DNA from: Sphingobium sp. EP60837
Lineage (GTDB): Bacteria > Pseudomonadota > Alphaproteobacteria > Sphingomonadales > Sphingomonadaceae
Assembly: GCF_001658005.1 (NCBI RefSeq)
Contig: NZ_CP015986.1
Coordinates: 124,001-188,000 of the forward strand
Reading direction: 5' to 3'
Length of the DNA stretch: 64,000 nucleotides
Shown here: piece by piece, positions 17,668 through 27,155 of the stretch
Layout: every line of letters starts with the position of its first letter
Position numbering within the stretch: position 1 is the stretch's first letter
Notes under the pieces: generated by a model
What the model was told of the DNA's origin: nothing
Seen by the model: the letters and a program-made list of their open reading frames with translations, nothing else
Database searches by the model: none
Program-made: the position numbers and the translations under genes

Positions 17668-20600
17668 ATGCCTCATGCCGGTTTCGTCCCTCTCCGCATT
17701 TTTTCCTCTTTCACCATGTTGGAAGGTGCGATCGAGCCCAAGAAGATCGCGAAACAGGCGCGGGCCCTGGGCTTTCCTGCGGCGGCGATCACTGACCGTA
17801 ACGGGCTCTATGGCTCGATGGCCTTTTCGGACGCCTGCAAGAGCGAAGGGGTTCAGCCGATCATCGGTGCGATGGTCGGCATCTTGCGGCCGGGACGCCC
17901 CGCTAATGCGGCTCCGGTGCATGATTGGATCGCGCTCTACGCTCAGGACCAGATTGGATATGACAATCTTTGCGAGCTGGTCTCGCTTGCTCACCTCGAT
18001 CGCCCGGTTGAAGAAGTTCCGCATGTCTCGCTCGACGCGCTGGAAGGCCGGACGGATGGCCTGATTGCCCTTACGGCAGGTGCCGAAGGGGCGCTCGCTC
18101 GCTTGTTCGCGGAGGATCAGCCCGCCGCGGCGCTGGATTATGCCACTGGGCTGGAGGCGCTTTTCCCCGACCGGCTGTATGTTGAGATTTGCCGCAGGCT
18201 GGACCCCATTGAAGGGAAAGCAGAGGCCGAACTGCTGGACCTTGCCTACAGCCGTGAATTGCCGCTGGTCGCCACCAATCCAACCTGCTTTGCCGAGCCC
18301 CACTTCCACCAGGCGCATGACGTCATGCTCTGCATTGCAGACGGCGCTTATGTCGAAACGCCCGACCGCCGGACCAGTTCGCCCGATGCATGGATGAAGC
18401 CGGCGGCGGAAATGAAGCGGCTGTTCGAGGATCTTCCCGAGGCCCTCGCAAACACGCTTCTGGTTGCGCAACGATGCGCCGTGGCCGCGCCAAAACGTAA
18501 GCCCATCCTGCCAAGCCTAGCTGGTGACATCGAAGGCGAAGCAAAGATGTTGCGTGAACAGGCGGTGGAAGGACTTGAGGCGCGTTTGGCAAAGGCGGCT
18601 ATTGTCGATGACGAAGCCCGCAAACCCTATTTCGATCGGCTCCAATTCGAGACCGATATTATCATACAGATGGGCTTCCCCGGCTACTTCCTGATCGTTG
18701 CCGATTTCATTAAATGGGCCAAGGAACAAGACATACCCGTGGGACCCGGCCGCGGTTCTGGCGCAGGTTCTGTCGTCGCCTGGGCGCTGACGATCACCGA
18801 TCTCGATCCGCTGCAACTGGGGCTTCTGTTTGAGCGCTTTCTCAATCCCGAGCGCGTCTCCATGCCCGACTTCGACATCGACTTCTGCGAAACGCGGCGG
18901 GGCGAGGTGATCCGCTATGTTCAGCAGAAATATGGCGTGGATCATGTCGCTCAGATCATCACCTTCGGTAAGCTGAAGGCGCGAGCGGTGCTGAAGGACA
19001 CAGGTCGCGTGCTACAAATGAGCTATGGCCAAGTCGATCGCCTCGCCAAGCTGGTGCCAAACCATCCGACGGATCCCTGGACGCTGGAACGATCGCTGAA
19101 CGGCGTTGTCGAGTTCAAGGCCGAATATGACAATGACGCTCAGGTGAAGCGCCTGATCGATTATGCCATGAAGCTGGAGGGCTTCCCCCGCCATAGCTCG
19201 ACACACGCCGCGGGTGTGGTGATTGGCGATCGTCCGCTGTCGCAGCTCGTGCCTCTCTATCGCGACCCGCGCTCGGACATGCCCGTGACGCAATTCGACA
19301 TGAAATATGTCGAGGGCGCTGGCCTCGTAAAATTTGACTTTCTCGGCCTTAAAACCTTGTCAGTCCTGCAGAAAGCGGTCCAACTGCTCGCGGGGCGCGG
19401 CGTTGAGGTTGATCTCAGCAGCCTGGGTTGGGACGACCCGGCGGTTTATGAATTGCTCCAGCGTGGCGACACGGTTGGCGTGTTTCAGTTGGAATCGGAA
19501 GGCATGCGCAAGACGCTTGCCGCCGTTCGTCCGACCAATTTCGGCGACATCATTGCGCTCGTTTCGCTGTACCGGCCCGGTCCGATGGACAATATTCCTA
19601 TGTTCGGCCGTCGTAAAAACGGGCAGGAAGAGATTGAATATCCCCATATTCTGCTGAAGCCGATCCTCGAAGAAACCTACGGCATCTTCGTCTATCAGGA
19701 ACAGGTGATGCAGGCAGCGCAGATCCTGGCGGGCTATTCGCTGGGGGACGCCGACCTTCTCCGCCGCGCGATGGGCAAGAAGATCAAGGCGGAAATGGAC
19801 GCGCAGAGGGCGCGGTTTGTCGATGGCTGCGCAAAGAGCGACATTCCGGCCGCCAAAGCCAACGAACTGTTCGACTTGATCGATAAATTTGCAGGCTACG
19901 GCTTCAACAAGTCGCACGCGGCAGCCTATGCACTACTCGCCTACCAGACGGCATGGCTTAAGGCGCATTATCCGGCTGAATTTTATGCCGCCTCGATGGC
20001 CTTTGACATACATTTGACGGACAAGCTGACCGTCTTCGTTGACGACATGCGGCGTATGGGTCTTAGCTGTCTTGCGCCTGACATCAATCGCAGCCTTGCC
20101 GATTTTTCCGTAGAGCCGGTCGAGCATGACGGAGAGGATAACCGGTTGGGTTTCGCGGTGCGCTATGCCTTGGGTGGGCTCAAGGGCGTGGGCGAAAAGG
20201 CGATGGAGCAGCTCGTTGCTGAACGAGACGCTGGAGGACCATTCAAGTCGCTCGACGATTTTGCGGACAGGATCGAACCACGCCTGCTCAACCGCCGACA
20301 GCTTGAAAGCTTGGCTGCGGCAGGAGCATTTGACGGCATTCACGCCGACAGGGCAGGCGTTCATGCTGCAGCAGATATGATCCTGAGCGTCGCCGCCAGC
20401 GCCGCCGAGGCGCGGGAGAGCGGACAGGGCGGTTTGTTTGGCGATGTGGAAACGCCGCATGCCGATGTCCGCATTCCGCCGCACCAGACCTGGTCAACAG
20501 CTGACCGCATGGCGCAGGAGAAGGATGCGTTCGGCTTCTATTTCTCGGCCCACCCGGTTGATCGTTATCGGCATCTGGCTGAAGCGCGGGGGGCAAAAAG

Positions 20601-21210
20601 CTATGGAGCCATCTGTTCCGAGCCGGTCGCAGAGGGTGGGCGCGCCAATGCGGTCATGGCCGCAATGGTCGAGGAAGTACGTTGGCGGGAAACTCGGCGC
20701 GGTGCGCGCTACGCTGCGGCGACCTTCTCGGATAGCAGCGGTCAGTTTCAGGCTAGCTGCTTTGAGGAAGACGCTTGCAAGGCGATCGAGGCGATGGCGC
20801 GCGAAGGTGACTGCGCATTGCTGATGGTGGAACTGGATCGCATGCCAGGCGAGGAAAACCCCCGGGTTACGATACGAAGCGTTGAGCAGTTTCACCAGCT
20901 TGCCAGTGCCTCGCGCATGGAACTAGTCGTTGACGCTCAGGACACTGCCGCCGTCGAGGCGTTGGCCGAATTGCTGCTGAACGCCAAGGGCGGGCGGAGC
21001 GAGGTATTTTTGCGCGCGCCGATCGCCGGAGGCAAGGCGGCGCGGTTGTTTGTGGGGGATGATTATCTGATTGGCGCCGACCAGGTGGACGCCATCGCAC
21101 TGATCCCTGGCATCGTTATCCATCGCTTCGAGCGGATGGAACCGAAAGCAGACGGCTATCGCGCGCGCAGCCGGCGGTCCGGGTTCAGGCTTGTTGCGGC
21201 TACCGCTTAA
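17668..21210 (+). CDS. dnaE: DNA polymerase III subunit alpha
   Basis: Catalytic subunit of the replicative polymerase. At 1180 residues it has the DnaE1 architecture: N-terminal PHP domain (FVPLRIFSSFTMLEGA at about 6-21), palm and fingers with catalytic aspartates in MPDFDIDFCETRRGE (about residue 397), then beta-binding, OB-fold and tau-binding parts. The HSSTHAAGVVI and GPGRGSGAGSV motifs are present. The start MPHAGFVPLR is usual for this family. It converges with the radical SAM gene, the stops being one base apart. Confidence 0.97.
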   Translation: MPHAGFVPLRIFSSFTMLEGAIEPKKIAKQARALGFPAAAITDRNGLYGSMAFSDACKSEGVQPIIGAMVGILRPGRPANAAPVHDWIALYAQDQIGYDNLCELVSLAHLDRPVEEVPHVSLDALEGRTDGLIALTAGAEGALARLFAEDQPAAALDYATGLEALFPDRLYVEICRRLDPIEGKAEAELLDLAYSRELPLVATNPTCFAEPHFHQAHDVMLCIADGAYVETPDRRTSSPDAWMKPAAEMKRLFEDLPEALANTLLVAQRCAVAAPKRKPILPSLAGDIEGEAKMLREQAVEGLEARLAKAAIVDDEARKPYFDRLQFETDIIIQMGFPGYFLIVADFIKWAKEQDIPVGPGRGSGAGSVVAWALTITDLDPLQLGLLFERFLNPERVSMPDFDIDFCETRRGEVIRYVQQKYGVDHVAQIITFGKLKARAVLKDTGRVLQMSYGQVDRLAKLVPNHPTDPWTLERSLNGVVEFKAEYDNDAQVKRLIDYAMKLEGFPRHSSTHAAGVVIGDRPLSQLVPLYRDPRSDMPVTQFDMKYVEGAGLVKFDFLGLKTLSVLQKAVQLLAGRGVEVDLSSLGWDDPAVYELLQRGDTVGVFQLESEGMRKTLAAVRPTNFGDIIALVSLYRPGPMDNIPMFGRRKNGQEEIEYPHILLKPILEETYGIFVYQEQVMQAAQILAGYSLGDADLLRRAMGKKIKAEMDAQRARFVDGCAKSDIPAAKANELFDLIDKFAGYGFNKSHAAAYALLAYQTAWLKAHYPAEFYAASMAFDIHLTDKLTVFVDDMRRMGLSCLAPDINRSLADFSVEPVEHDGEDNRLGFAVRYALGGLKGVGEKAMEQLVAERDAGGPFKSLDDFADRIEPRLLNRRQLESLAAAGAFDGIHADRAGVHAAADMILSVAASAAEARESGQGGLFGDVETPHADVRIPPHQTWSTADRMAQEKDAFGFYFSAHPVDRYRHLAEARGAKSYGAICSEPVAEGGRANAVMAAMVEEVRWRETRRGARYAAATFSDSSGQFQASCFEEDACKAIEAMAREGDCALLMVELDRMPGEENPRVTIRSVEQFHQLASASRMELVVDAQDTAAVEALAELLLNAKGGRSEVFLRAPIAGGKAARLFVGDDYLIGADQVDAIALIPGIVIHRFERMEPKADGYRARSRRSGFRLVAATA

Positions 21211-21211
21211 A

Positions 21212-22279
21212 TCAAAAAAGTTGAAGCTGTCGCCCTTGCGGGCGGCGGAACAGGTCGGTTCGGAGAGTTAGTCGCTCGCCGGAGAAACCTGCTCGCTTCC
21301 GTGCTTTGATGAAGCGCGTTCGGATCAGGTCGGCCCAGACTCCTTGACCGCGCATTCGGGTGCCGAAATTCGGATCATTATCGCGACCACCCCTGATTTC
21401 ATGAAGGATATGCATGATACGCGCGGATCTGTCGGGGTAATGTTCCTGTAGCCAGGCGCGGAAGAGGGGGGCGACTTCGTGGGGGAGGCGGATAGGAATG
21501 AACGTGGCGTCGCGGGCGCCGGCTGAGGCGACCGTTTCGATAATGGATTCGATCTCGTGATCAGTGATCGCTGGAATGATCGGCGATATGCTGGCGACAA
21601 CGGGAACGCCTGCGGATGCCAACTGGCGGATGGCCTCGACGCGCCGGAGGGGATGGGCGGCGCGTGGTTCCAAGGTGCGCGCAACTTTCGGGTCCAATGT
21701 GGTGACCGACACCATGACCGCGACAAGGCGATCGCGGGCCAATCGGGTAAGCAGGTCGATGTCGCGCAGGACCCGGTCTGACTTCGTCGTTATGAAGAGA
21801 GGGTGGCCACATTCTACAAGTATTTCAATGCATTGTCGCGTAATCTTCCAATCTTTTTCTATCGGCTGATAGGGATCGGTGTTCGTTCCCATGGCGATGG
21901 GAGAGACATTATATGATGGCTTTGACAGTTCTGCTCTCAGCAGAGCCGGCGCATCGGGCTTCGCGAACAATCGTGTTTCAAAATCCAACCCAGGCGACAG
22001 GTCGTGATAGGCGTGGGTGGGCCGAGCAAAGCAGTAGATGCAGCCATGCTCGCAGCCCCGATAGGCGTTGATAGATTGTGTGAAGGAGAGGTCGGGGGAC
22101 TTGTTGCGGCTGATGATGGTCCGCGGACGCTCTACGGTTACTTCTGTTCGGCGGCGCGGCTTTGCGCCATCGACCAGTTCCAGTGCATCGAGCCAGTCGC
22201 CGTCCGCGATATGTTCGGCAAGATTGAACCGGCGGCTTTCGCCGTTCAGCGTTGCGCCTCGTCCCTTCTCCGTAGCCAT
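21212..22279 (-). CDS. PA0069-family radical SAM protein
   Basis: A 355-residue radical SAM enzyme with the iron-sulfur motif CxxxCxxC in RGCEHGCIYCFARPTH at about residues 75-90, and the SPL-like features of the spore photoproduct lyase-related Rv2578c/PA0069 group (AMGTNTDPYQPIEK, ITTKSDRVLRDIDLL). The reaction is not established; a nucleic-acid or repair role is sometimes suggested by fold only. It lies 44 bases downstream of moaB on the same strand and may share its transcript. Confidence 0.88.
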   Translation of the reverse strand: MATEKGRGATLNGESRRFNLAEHIADGDWLDALELVDGAKPRRRTEVTVERPRTIISRNKSPDLSFTQSINAYRGCEHGCIYCFARPTHAYHDLSPGLDFETRLFAKPDAPALLRAELSKPSYNVSPIAMGTNTDPYQPIEKDWKITRQCIEILVECGHPLFITTKSDRVLRDIDLLTRLARDRLVAVMVSVTTLDPKVARTLEPRAAHPLRRVEAIRQLASAGVPVVASISPIIPAITDHEIESIIETVASAGARDATFIPIRLPHEVAPLFRAWLQEHYPDRSARIMHILHEIRGGRDNDPNFGTRMRGQGVWADLIRTRFIKARKRAGFSGERLTLRTDLFRRPQGRQLQLF

Positions 22280-22323
22280 GAGGGATTAGAACATAAAGAG
22301 AACGCACGTGCAAGTGCGCTGTA

Positions 22324-22851
22324 TCAACGCTCCATCAGACGGGGCATCAGTTCGACGAAATTACAGGGACGAAAGCGGCTGTCGAGCTGGCTGGAGAGGA
22401 TGCCGTCCCACGCATCCTTGACTGCGCCGGTCGATCCGGGAAGCGCGAATATATAGGTGCCGCGCGCAACGCAGGCGGTGGCGCGGGACTGGATGGTGGA
22501 GGTGCCGATGGTCTGATAGCTGAGCCAGCGGAACAGCTCGCCGAAGCCGGGGATTTCTTTGTCCTGTACCTGTGCAAGCGCTTCTGGCGTCACGTCCCGC
22601 CCTGTGACCCCGGTGCCTCCGGTTGTGATGACGCAGTCGATCTGCGGGTCGTCGATCCAGCTGTGAAGGCGCGCAACGATCGCCGAGCAGTCATCCCGTT
22701 CGATGTGGCGCGTAGCCAATATGTGACCGGCGCTTTTTATCCGTTCAGCGAGTATGTCGCCCGATCGGTCTTCCGCCAGGCCGCGGGTGTCTGACACAGT
22801 GAGAAGCGCGATGCGTACCGGCAAAAATGGCCGGCCTTCATCGATCGGCAT
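22324..22851 (-). CDS. moaB: Molybdenum cofactor biosynthesis protein MoaB
   Basis: MogA/MoaB-fold protein that adenylates molybdopterin or assists that step. The 175-residue protein begins with [19 protein letters not shown] and carries the molybdopterin-binding [17 protein letters not shown] at about residues 94-110. Its ATG shares one base with the stop of the upstream transglycosylase gene, so the two are translationally coupled. No other molybdenum cofactor genes are in the window, so the link to its neighbours is operonic rather than functional. Confidence 0.92.
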   Translation of the reverse strand: MPIDEGRPFLPVRIALLTVSDTRGLAEDRSGDILAERIKSAGHILATRHIERDDCSAIVARLHSWIDDPQIDCVITTGGTGVTGRDVTPEALAQVQDKEIPGFGELFRWLSYQTIGTSTIQSRATACVARGTYIFALPGSTGAVKDAWDGILSSQLDSRFRPCNFVELMPRLMER

Positions 22852-24638
22852 CAGTCGGAGCCGCCAGCAATGCTAGGCGCCGCCAAATTCCCCTTTTGCG
22901 TCAGGCGGACCATGCGCACGCCCTTGGCGGTGGGGAAGGCGGGCCACATGCCCTGCGCCATGCCGGTAAGGCATTCGGCGCTGCCCTTCGCCTGGATCTG
23001 ATACATCCAGTAGTTGCGCATCACGGTGTTCACATAGGCCCGAGTTTCATAATAGGGCAGCGATTCGATGAAGAGCAGCGGGTCGCCATTGTCCTTCACT
23101 TCGCTGTTCCACCGTTCGACCGGAAGCGGCCCAGCATTATAGGCGGCCATGACCTTGGGCAGCAGCCCGCCGGTCGCGCTCATGTTGCGGAGATTTTCCA
23201 GATAGCGCTGGCCATATTCCATGTTGGTCGAGGGCACGAAAAGCTGTGCGGGGGACGCAAGTCCCATGTCGCTACCGGTGCCGGGTAGAACCTGCATCAG
23301 CCCGCGTGCGCCTGCGCTGCTAACCACATCGCTGCGAAAACCCGATTCCTGAAGCGTATGGGCGTAGATCAGCGCCGGATCGACGCGCCAGCCACCGTCC
23401 GGACGCCAATCAGGTGCAGGAAAGCGAGCGAAGCTGCCGGGTTGCTTGCCTGCAGGGCCATTATGGGCGAGCCAAAGCTGGGTTGCGGGCATGTTCAGCG
23501 CGTTCGCCAGCTTGAGCAGTGCATCATATTGACCTGCCCCACCGATGCGGGCCTGATGCCTTATAAACTGATCGGCCTTTGCTGTCTGGCCGATGGCGGC
23601 CATAGCGACGGCGGCGCGAACATTGGGGCTGTCCTTCAACTGCTGCCAGTCAGCCGAGCCGAAGCGCGACGTGACCTTGACGCCACCGACCGGCATCCCG
23701 AGCGTCTCGCGGGCGAGCAGACCATAGAAAGTTTCGTCTGAACGGGCTGCGGTCTTCAGCAGAGCTTCGACCTTTTCGGCCTGTCCGCAAACCATATAGG
23801 CGCGGGCGGCCCAATAGGCGCCTGCGGCGCGCATGTCGGCATTTCCGGCCATGGCGGCGACATTGGCGAAAGCAGGCGCAGCGGCGGTGCAATCATTCTG
23901 ACGCCATGCGGCGAGGCCGGTCGTCCAGTGCGCCTGTACCGACCAATCGCCGCCCGCGCGCGTTTCGAGCGCCTTGGCGGCCATGCGGCGGGCGTTCGCG
24001 TCATCGCTTTCGATATAATAGGTCCAGGCGACACGCTGGCGCACCTCGGTCAGGCCCTCAGGAGTCAGGCCCATCTCACCTGTCGCAAGAAGCATTTCGG
24101 CGCCGGCAGGATCATCATTTTTGATGAAGGGGGTCATCTGCCCAACCAGCGCCTGAGCAGCCAGATCGGTCTTGGTAGTGGAGACATATTCGCGGCGGGG
24201 CGCGGAGCCGAGCCAGACCATCTTCTGCACCTGGGGCAGGATAGGCAGGATGGTCGCACCGCGCTTTTGCGCCATACGCGAAAGCTGATCGGCGCTGGGC
24301 AGCCAGGCCGACTTGTTGATGAGTTCCAGAAGGTCGAACAGCTCTACGCGCGGGGAATCCTTCGCAACATAAAGGTCCGAGAGGGCGACGGACCGGACAG
24401 GGTCCTGCGGATCGAGCGCCAGGATCATCGCCTTGGCTTCCGGCCATTGCTGACCCGACAGGGCGGCGAAAATGGCATTATACCGCGCCTTGTCTGCGTC
24501 ATCGATCTGGAGTGGCGATCGTGCGCCGGGGGTCAAGGCGGCGGGAAAGGTGGTCGTATCCGCTTGGACGGGCAGGGCGGCGGCTGCGCCAACGGCGGCG
24601 AGGGCGAGGATGGATGATCGTGTAAGGGCGCGAATCAC
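22851..24638 (-). CDS. Soluble-type lytic murein transglycosylase
   Basis: Cleaves glycan strands of peptidoglycan to give 1,6-anhydromuramic ends in the periplasm. The 595-residue protein has a signal peptide (residues about 1-26, ending PVQA). A long superhelical region of alpha-helices follows, then the catalytic SLT domain with the glutamate in [20 protein letters not shown] and GLMQVLPGT near residues 440-465. It looks like an Slt70-family member. The GTG start overlaps the stop of the uracil-DNA-glycosylase-like gene by four bases. Confidence 0.92.
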   Translation of the reverse strand: MIRALTRSSILALAAVGAAAALPVQADTTTFPAALTPGARSPLQIDDADKARYNAIFAALSGQQWPEAKAMILALDPQDPVRSVALSDLYVAKDSPRVELFDLLELINKSAWLPSADQLSRMAQKRGATILPILPQVQKMVWLGSAPRREYVSTTKTDLAAQALVGQMTPFIKNDDPAGAEMLLATGEMGLTPEGLTEVRQRVAWTYYIESDDANARRMAAKALETRAGGDWSVQAHWTTGLAAWRQNDCTAAAPAFANVAAMAGNADMRAAGAYWAARAYMVCGQAEKVEALLKTAARSDETFYGLLARETLGMPVGGVKVTSRFGSADWQQLKDSPNVRAAVAMAAIGQTAKADQFIRHQARIGGAGQYDALLKLANALNMPATQLWLAHNGPAGKQPGSFARFPAPDWRPDGGWRVDPALIYAHTLQESGFRSDVVSSAGARGLMQVLPGTGSDMGLASPAQLFVPSTNMEYGQRYLENLRNMSATGGLLPKVMAAYNAGPLPVERWNSEVKDNGDPLLFIESLPYYETRAYVNTVMRNYWMYQIQAKGSAECLTGMAQGMWPAFPTAKGVRMVRLTQKGNLAAPSIAGGSD

Positions 24639-25345
24639 TTATGCATTTCCTCGACCAGGCGTTGCAAAGTCCTCCAACTTTCCACCTTCGCCGCAGGTTG
24701 TCCCAGCAACAGCCGCGGATGGAAAGTGGCAAGGGCAGGCACAATGCCGCCATCATGGTTAAAAAAGTGTAAATTATCCATTCCAGCCTTGTCTTGGACA
24801 GGAAGGAAGGTGCGGATCGTCCTGTCGCCCATAATCAACAGTCGATCGGGCGTAGCGAGCGAAACAAGGGTGCGCATGCGGTCCGCCGCGATGCTGAGGT
24901 CCGCCGCCTCCACCATGCCGCCTGGCGGGCGGGAGGAGAAGAGCGACGCGAGACAGATATTGTCGCGTGAAAGGCCGATCGCGGCCAGCATCGCGTCGAA
25001 CAGGCGGCCAGCGCGATCCGCGAGCAATGATCCCGCTTCCATATCCGCAGGGTCCGGCATGTCGGTGATCACCATCAGCGGCGATTTGGTTTGCCCTTCC
25101 GGCAGGATCGGCACGCCGGGCCAGCGGCGTTCAGGCTGGTCGGGGGACTGGGCGAGCCATATTCTAAATTCTTCGAGTGTGGCGGGTCTTGCCTCTGCAG
25201 GCACTGCCGTAGGAGGCGAAGGCGAGAGACTGATTGCCGCCGGGCGCAGCCAGTTCACGGCTGCCTCATCGATCGCACAATCGACGCCTGCCATATCCCA
25301 CCACGCCAGATAGGCGTTGGCGGCGGCCGCCATGTCTTCCTGCAT
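24635..25345 (-). CDS. Uracil-DNA glycosylase-fold protein, divergent
   Basis: The C-terminal half shows the uracil-DNA glycosylase fold: RLFDAMLAAIGLSRDNICLAS (like the LLxxMLxAIGL-VYI segment), DRLLIMGD and the HPxxLL motif as FHPRLLLGQP near the end. The usual GEAPG catalytic motif is replaced by VITDMPDPAD, and I see none of the four iron-sulfur cysteines of family 4/5 enzymes, so activity is uncertain. I choose ATG 25345, preceded by GGGGA; a TTG at 25393 is also in frame. It overlaps the transglycosylase gene by four bases. Confidence 0.75.
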   Translation of the reverse strand: MQEDMAAAANAYLAWWDMAGVDCAIDEAAVNWLRPAAISLSPSPPTAVPAEARPATLEEFRIWLAQSPDQPERRWPGVPILPEGQTKSPLMVITDMPDPADMEAGSLLADRAGRLFDAMLAAIGLSRDNICLASLFSSRPPGGMVEAADLSIAADRMRTLVSLATPDRLLIMGDRTIRTFLPVQDKAGMDNLHFFNHDGGIVPALATFHPRLLLGQPAAKVESWRTLQRLVEEMHK

Positions 25346-25486
25346 TAATCCCCGCATCGATCTTCTAGGGCCAGAGGTTGACGCCGAGGTCAAGAATCTT
25401 CATCGGCAGCGAGTGGTAAATCGTTTGAGTAATGCGGCAGCCGGACAGGAGAGGGAAACCATCCGGTGCGCCGCGATGGAGGGACT

Positions 25487-27139
25487 ATGAGCGAACGGGA
25501 ATCGATGCCCTATGACATCGTCATCGTCGGCGGGGGACCGGCGGGGCTGTCCGCGGCGATCAGGCTGAAGCAACTGGCCAATGACGCAGGGCAGGAATTG
25601 GCCGTGTGCGTTCTGGAGAAGGGCTCGGAAATCGGCGCCCATATCCTGTCGGGCGCGGTCATCGATCCCAAGGCGCTGGACGAACTGTTGCCTGACTGGC
25701 GCGACATGGGCTGTTCGCTGGCAGATGTTCCGGTCCGCGACAATCAGCACTGGTTCCTGACGAAGCGCGGAAAGCTGCCCGTGCCGCATATTTCGACGCC
25801 GCGCTGGATGCATAACAAGGGCACCTACACCGGGTCGCTCGGCAATCTCTGCCGCTGGCTGGCCGAGCAGGCCGAAGGACTGGGGGTCGAGATCTTCCCG
25901 GGCTTTGCCGCCGCCGAAATCCTCTACAATGAGGATGGGTCGGTGAAGGGTGTCGCGACCGGGGACATGGGCATCGATCGCGAAGGCAATCGCAAGCCGG
26001 ACTATCAGCCGGGCCTGGAACTGCACGCCAAATACACCTTCTTCGCCGAAGGTGCGCGCGGGCACCTGACCAAGATCCTGAAGCGCCAGTTCGATCTGGA
26101 CAAGGATTGCGAGCCTCAGGTGTACGGCCTGGGCATGAAGGAATTGTGGGACATCGATCCCGCCAAGCACAAGCCGGGCCTCGTTATCCACACGCAGGGC
26201 TGGCCGCTGACGGATGCCTATGGCGGCGGGTTTCTTTACCACCAGGCCAATGGGCAAGTGGCCTTGGGCTTCGTCGTGGGCCTTGGCTACCGCAATCCCT
26301 ATCTTTACCCGTTCGAGGAATTCCAGCGCTGGAAGCAGCACCCGGCGATCCGTGAATATCTGGAAGGCGGCCGCCGCGTGTCCTACGGCGCACGCGCGAT
26401 CAACGAGGGTGGCTGGCAATCAGTCCCGAAGCTGGTTTTCCCCGGCGGCGCGCTGATCGGCTGCTCGGCGGGCTTCGTCAATGTGCCGCGCATCAAGGGC
26501 ACGCATACCGCTATGAAGTCGGGCATGCTTGCCGCCGAGGCAGCGTTTGAGGCCATCCAGAATGAGCGCGCGCGCGATGTGCTGGACGATTACGACGCAC
26601 GCCTGCGTTCCAGTTGGGTCGCTGACGAACTGACGCTGGTCAAGAATGCCGAGCCGTTGCTCGCCAAGTTCGGCAACACGATCGGCACGCTGCTCGCGGG
26701 CGTCGATATGTGGATGCGCACGCTGAAAATCGGCCTGCCCTTCACGATGAAACACAAGCCGGATTGCGAGAAGATCTGGCCCAAGGAAATCGGCCACAAG
26801 ATCGATTATCCCAAGCCCGATGGAGTCGTCAGCTTCGACAGGCTGTCGTCGGTCTTCCTGTCGAACACCAATCATGAGGAGGATCAGCCGGTTCACCTGC
26901 AGCTGAAGGATCCGTCGATTCCGATCAGCTACAACCTGCCCCTTTATGACGAACCGGCGCAGCGCTATTGTCCTGCGGGCGTTTATGAAGTGGTTGGGCT
27001 GGAGGAAGGCAATCCTCGTTTCCAGATTAACGCGCAGAATTGCGTCCACTGCAAGACGTGCGACATCAAGGATCCGACGCAGAACATCAACTGGGTCGTG
27101 CCCGAAGGCGGTGGAGGCCCGAACTATCCCAACATGTAG
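25487..27139 (+). CDS. Electron transfer flavoprotein-ubiquinone oxidoreductase
   Basis: Passes electrons from ETF to ubiquinone at the inner membrane, linking fatty and amino acid oxidation to respiration. I start at ATG 25487 (MSERESMPYD), with GGAGGG at 25478-25483 as the ribosome site; a GTG at 25466 is in frame. The FAD motif VIVGGGPAGLSAA is at about residues 12-24. The C-terminal 4Fe-4S ferredoxin-like cluster is YCPAGVYEV ... NCVHCKTCDIKDPTQNI at about residues 490-535. The 550-residue length is normal. No etfAB are nearby. Confidence 0.95.
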   Translation: MSERESMPYDIVIVGGGPAGLSAAIRLKQLANDAGQELAVCVLEKGSEIGAHILSGAVIDPKALDELLPDWRDMGCSLADVPVRDNQHWFLTKRGKLPVPHISTPRWMHNKGTYTGSLGNLCRWLAEQAEGLGVEIFPGFAAAEILYNEDGSVKGVATGDMGIDREGNRKPDYQPGLELHAKYTFFAEGARGHLTKILKRQFDLDKDCEPQVYGLGMKELWDIDPAKHKPGLVIHTQGWPLTDAYGGGFLYHQANGQVALGFVVGLGYRNPYLYPFEEFQRWKQHPAIREYLEGGRRVSYGARAINEGGWQSVPKLVFPGGALIGCSAGFVNVPRIKGTHTAMKSGMLAAEAAFEAIQNERARDVLDDYDARLRSSWVADELTLVKNAEPLLAKFGNTIGTLLAGVDMWMRTLKIGLPFTMKHKPDCEKIWPKEIGHKIDYPKPDGVVSFDRLSSVFLSNTNHEEDQPVHLQLKDPSIPISYNLPLYDEPAQRYCPAGVYEVVGLEEGNPRFQINAQNCVHCKTCDIKDPTQNINWVVPEGGGGPNYPNM

Positions 27140-27155
27140 GCGCCTGCTGCTGATC

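Noticed and set aside
27121..27155. Upstream start for the TPR protein within the end of the ETF-QO gene
   Set aside because: No ATG, GTG or TTG exists close upstream in that frame; the codons before 27156 are CTG/CGC/AGG, although RRLLLI would improve the signal peptide.
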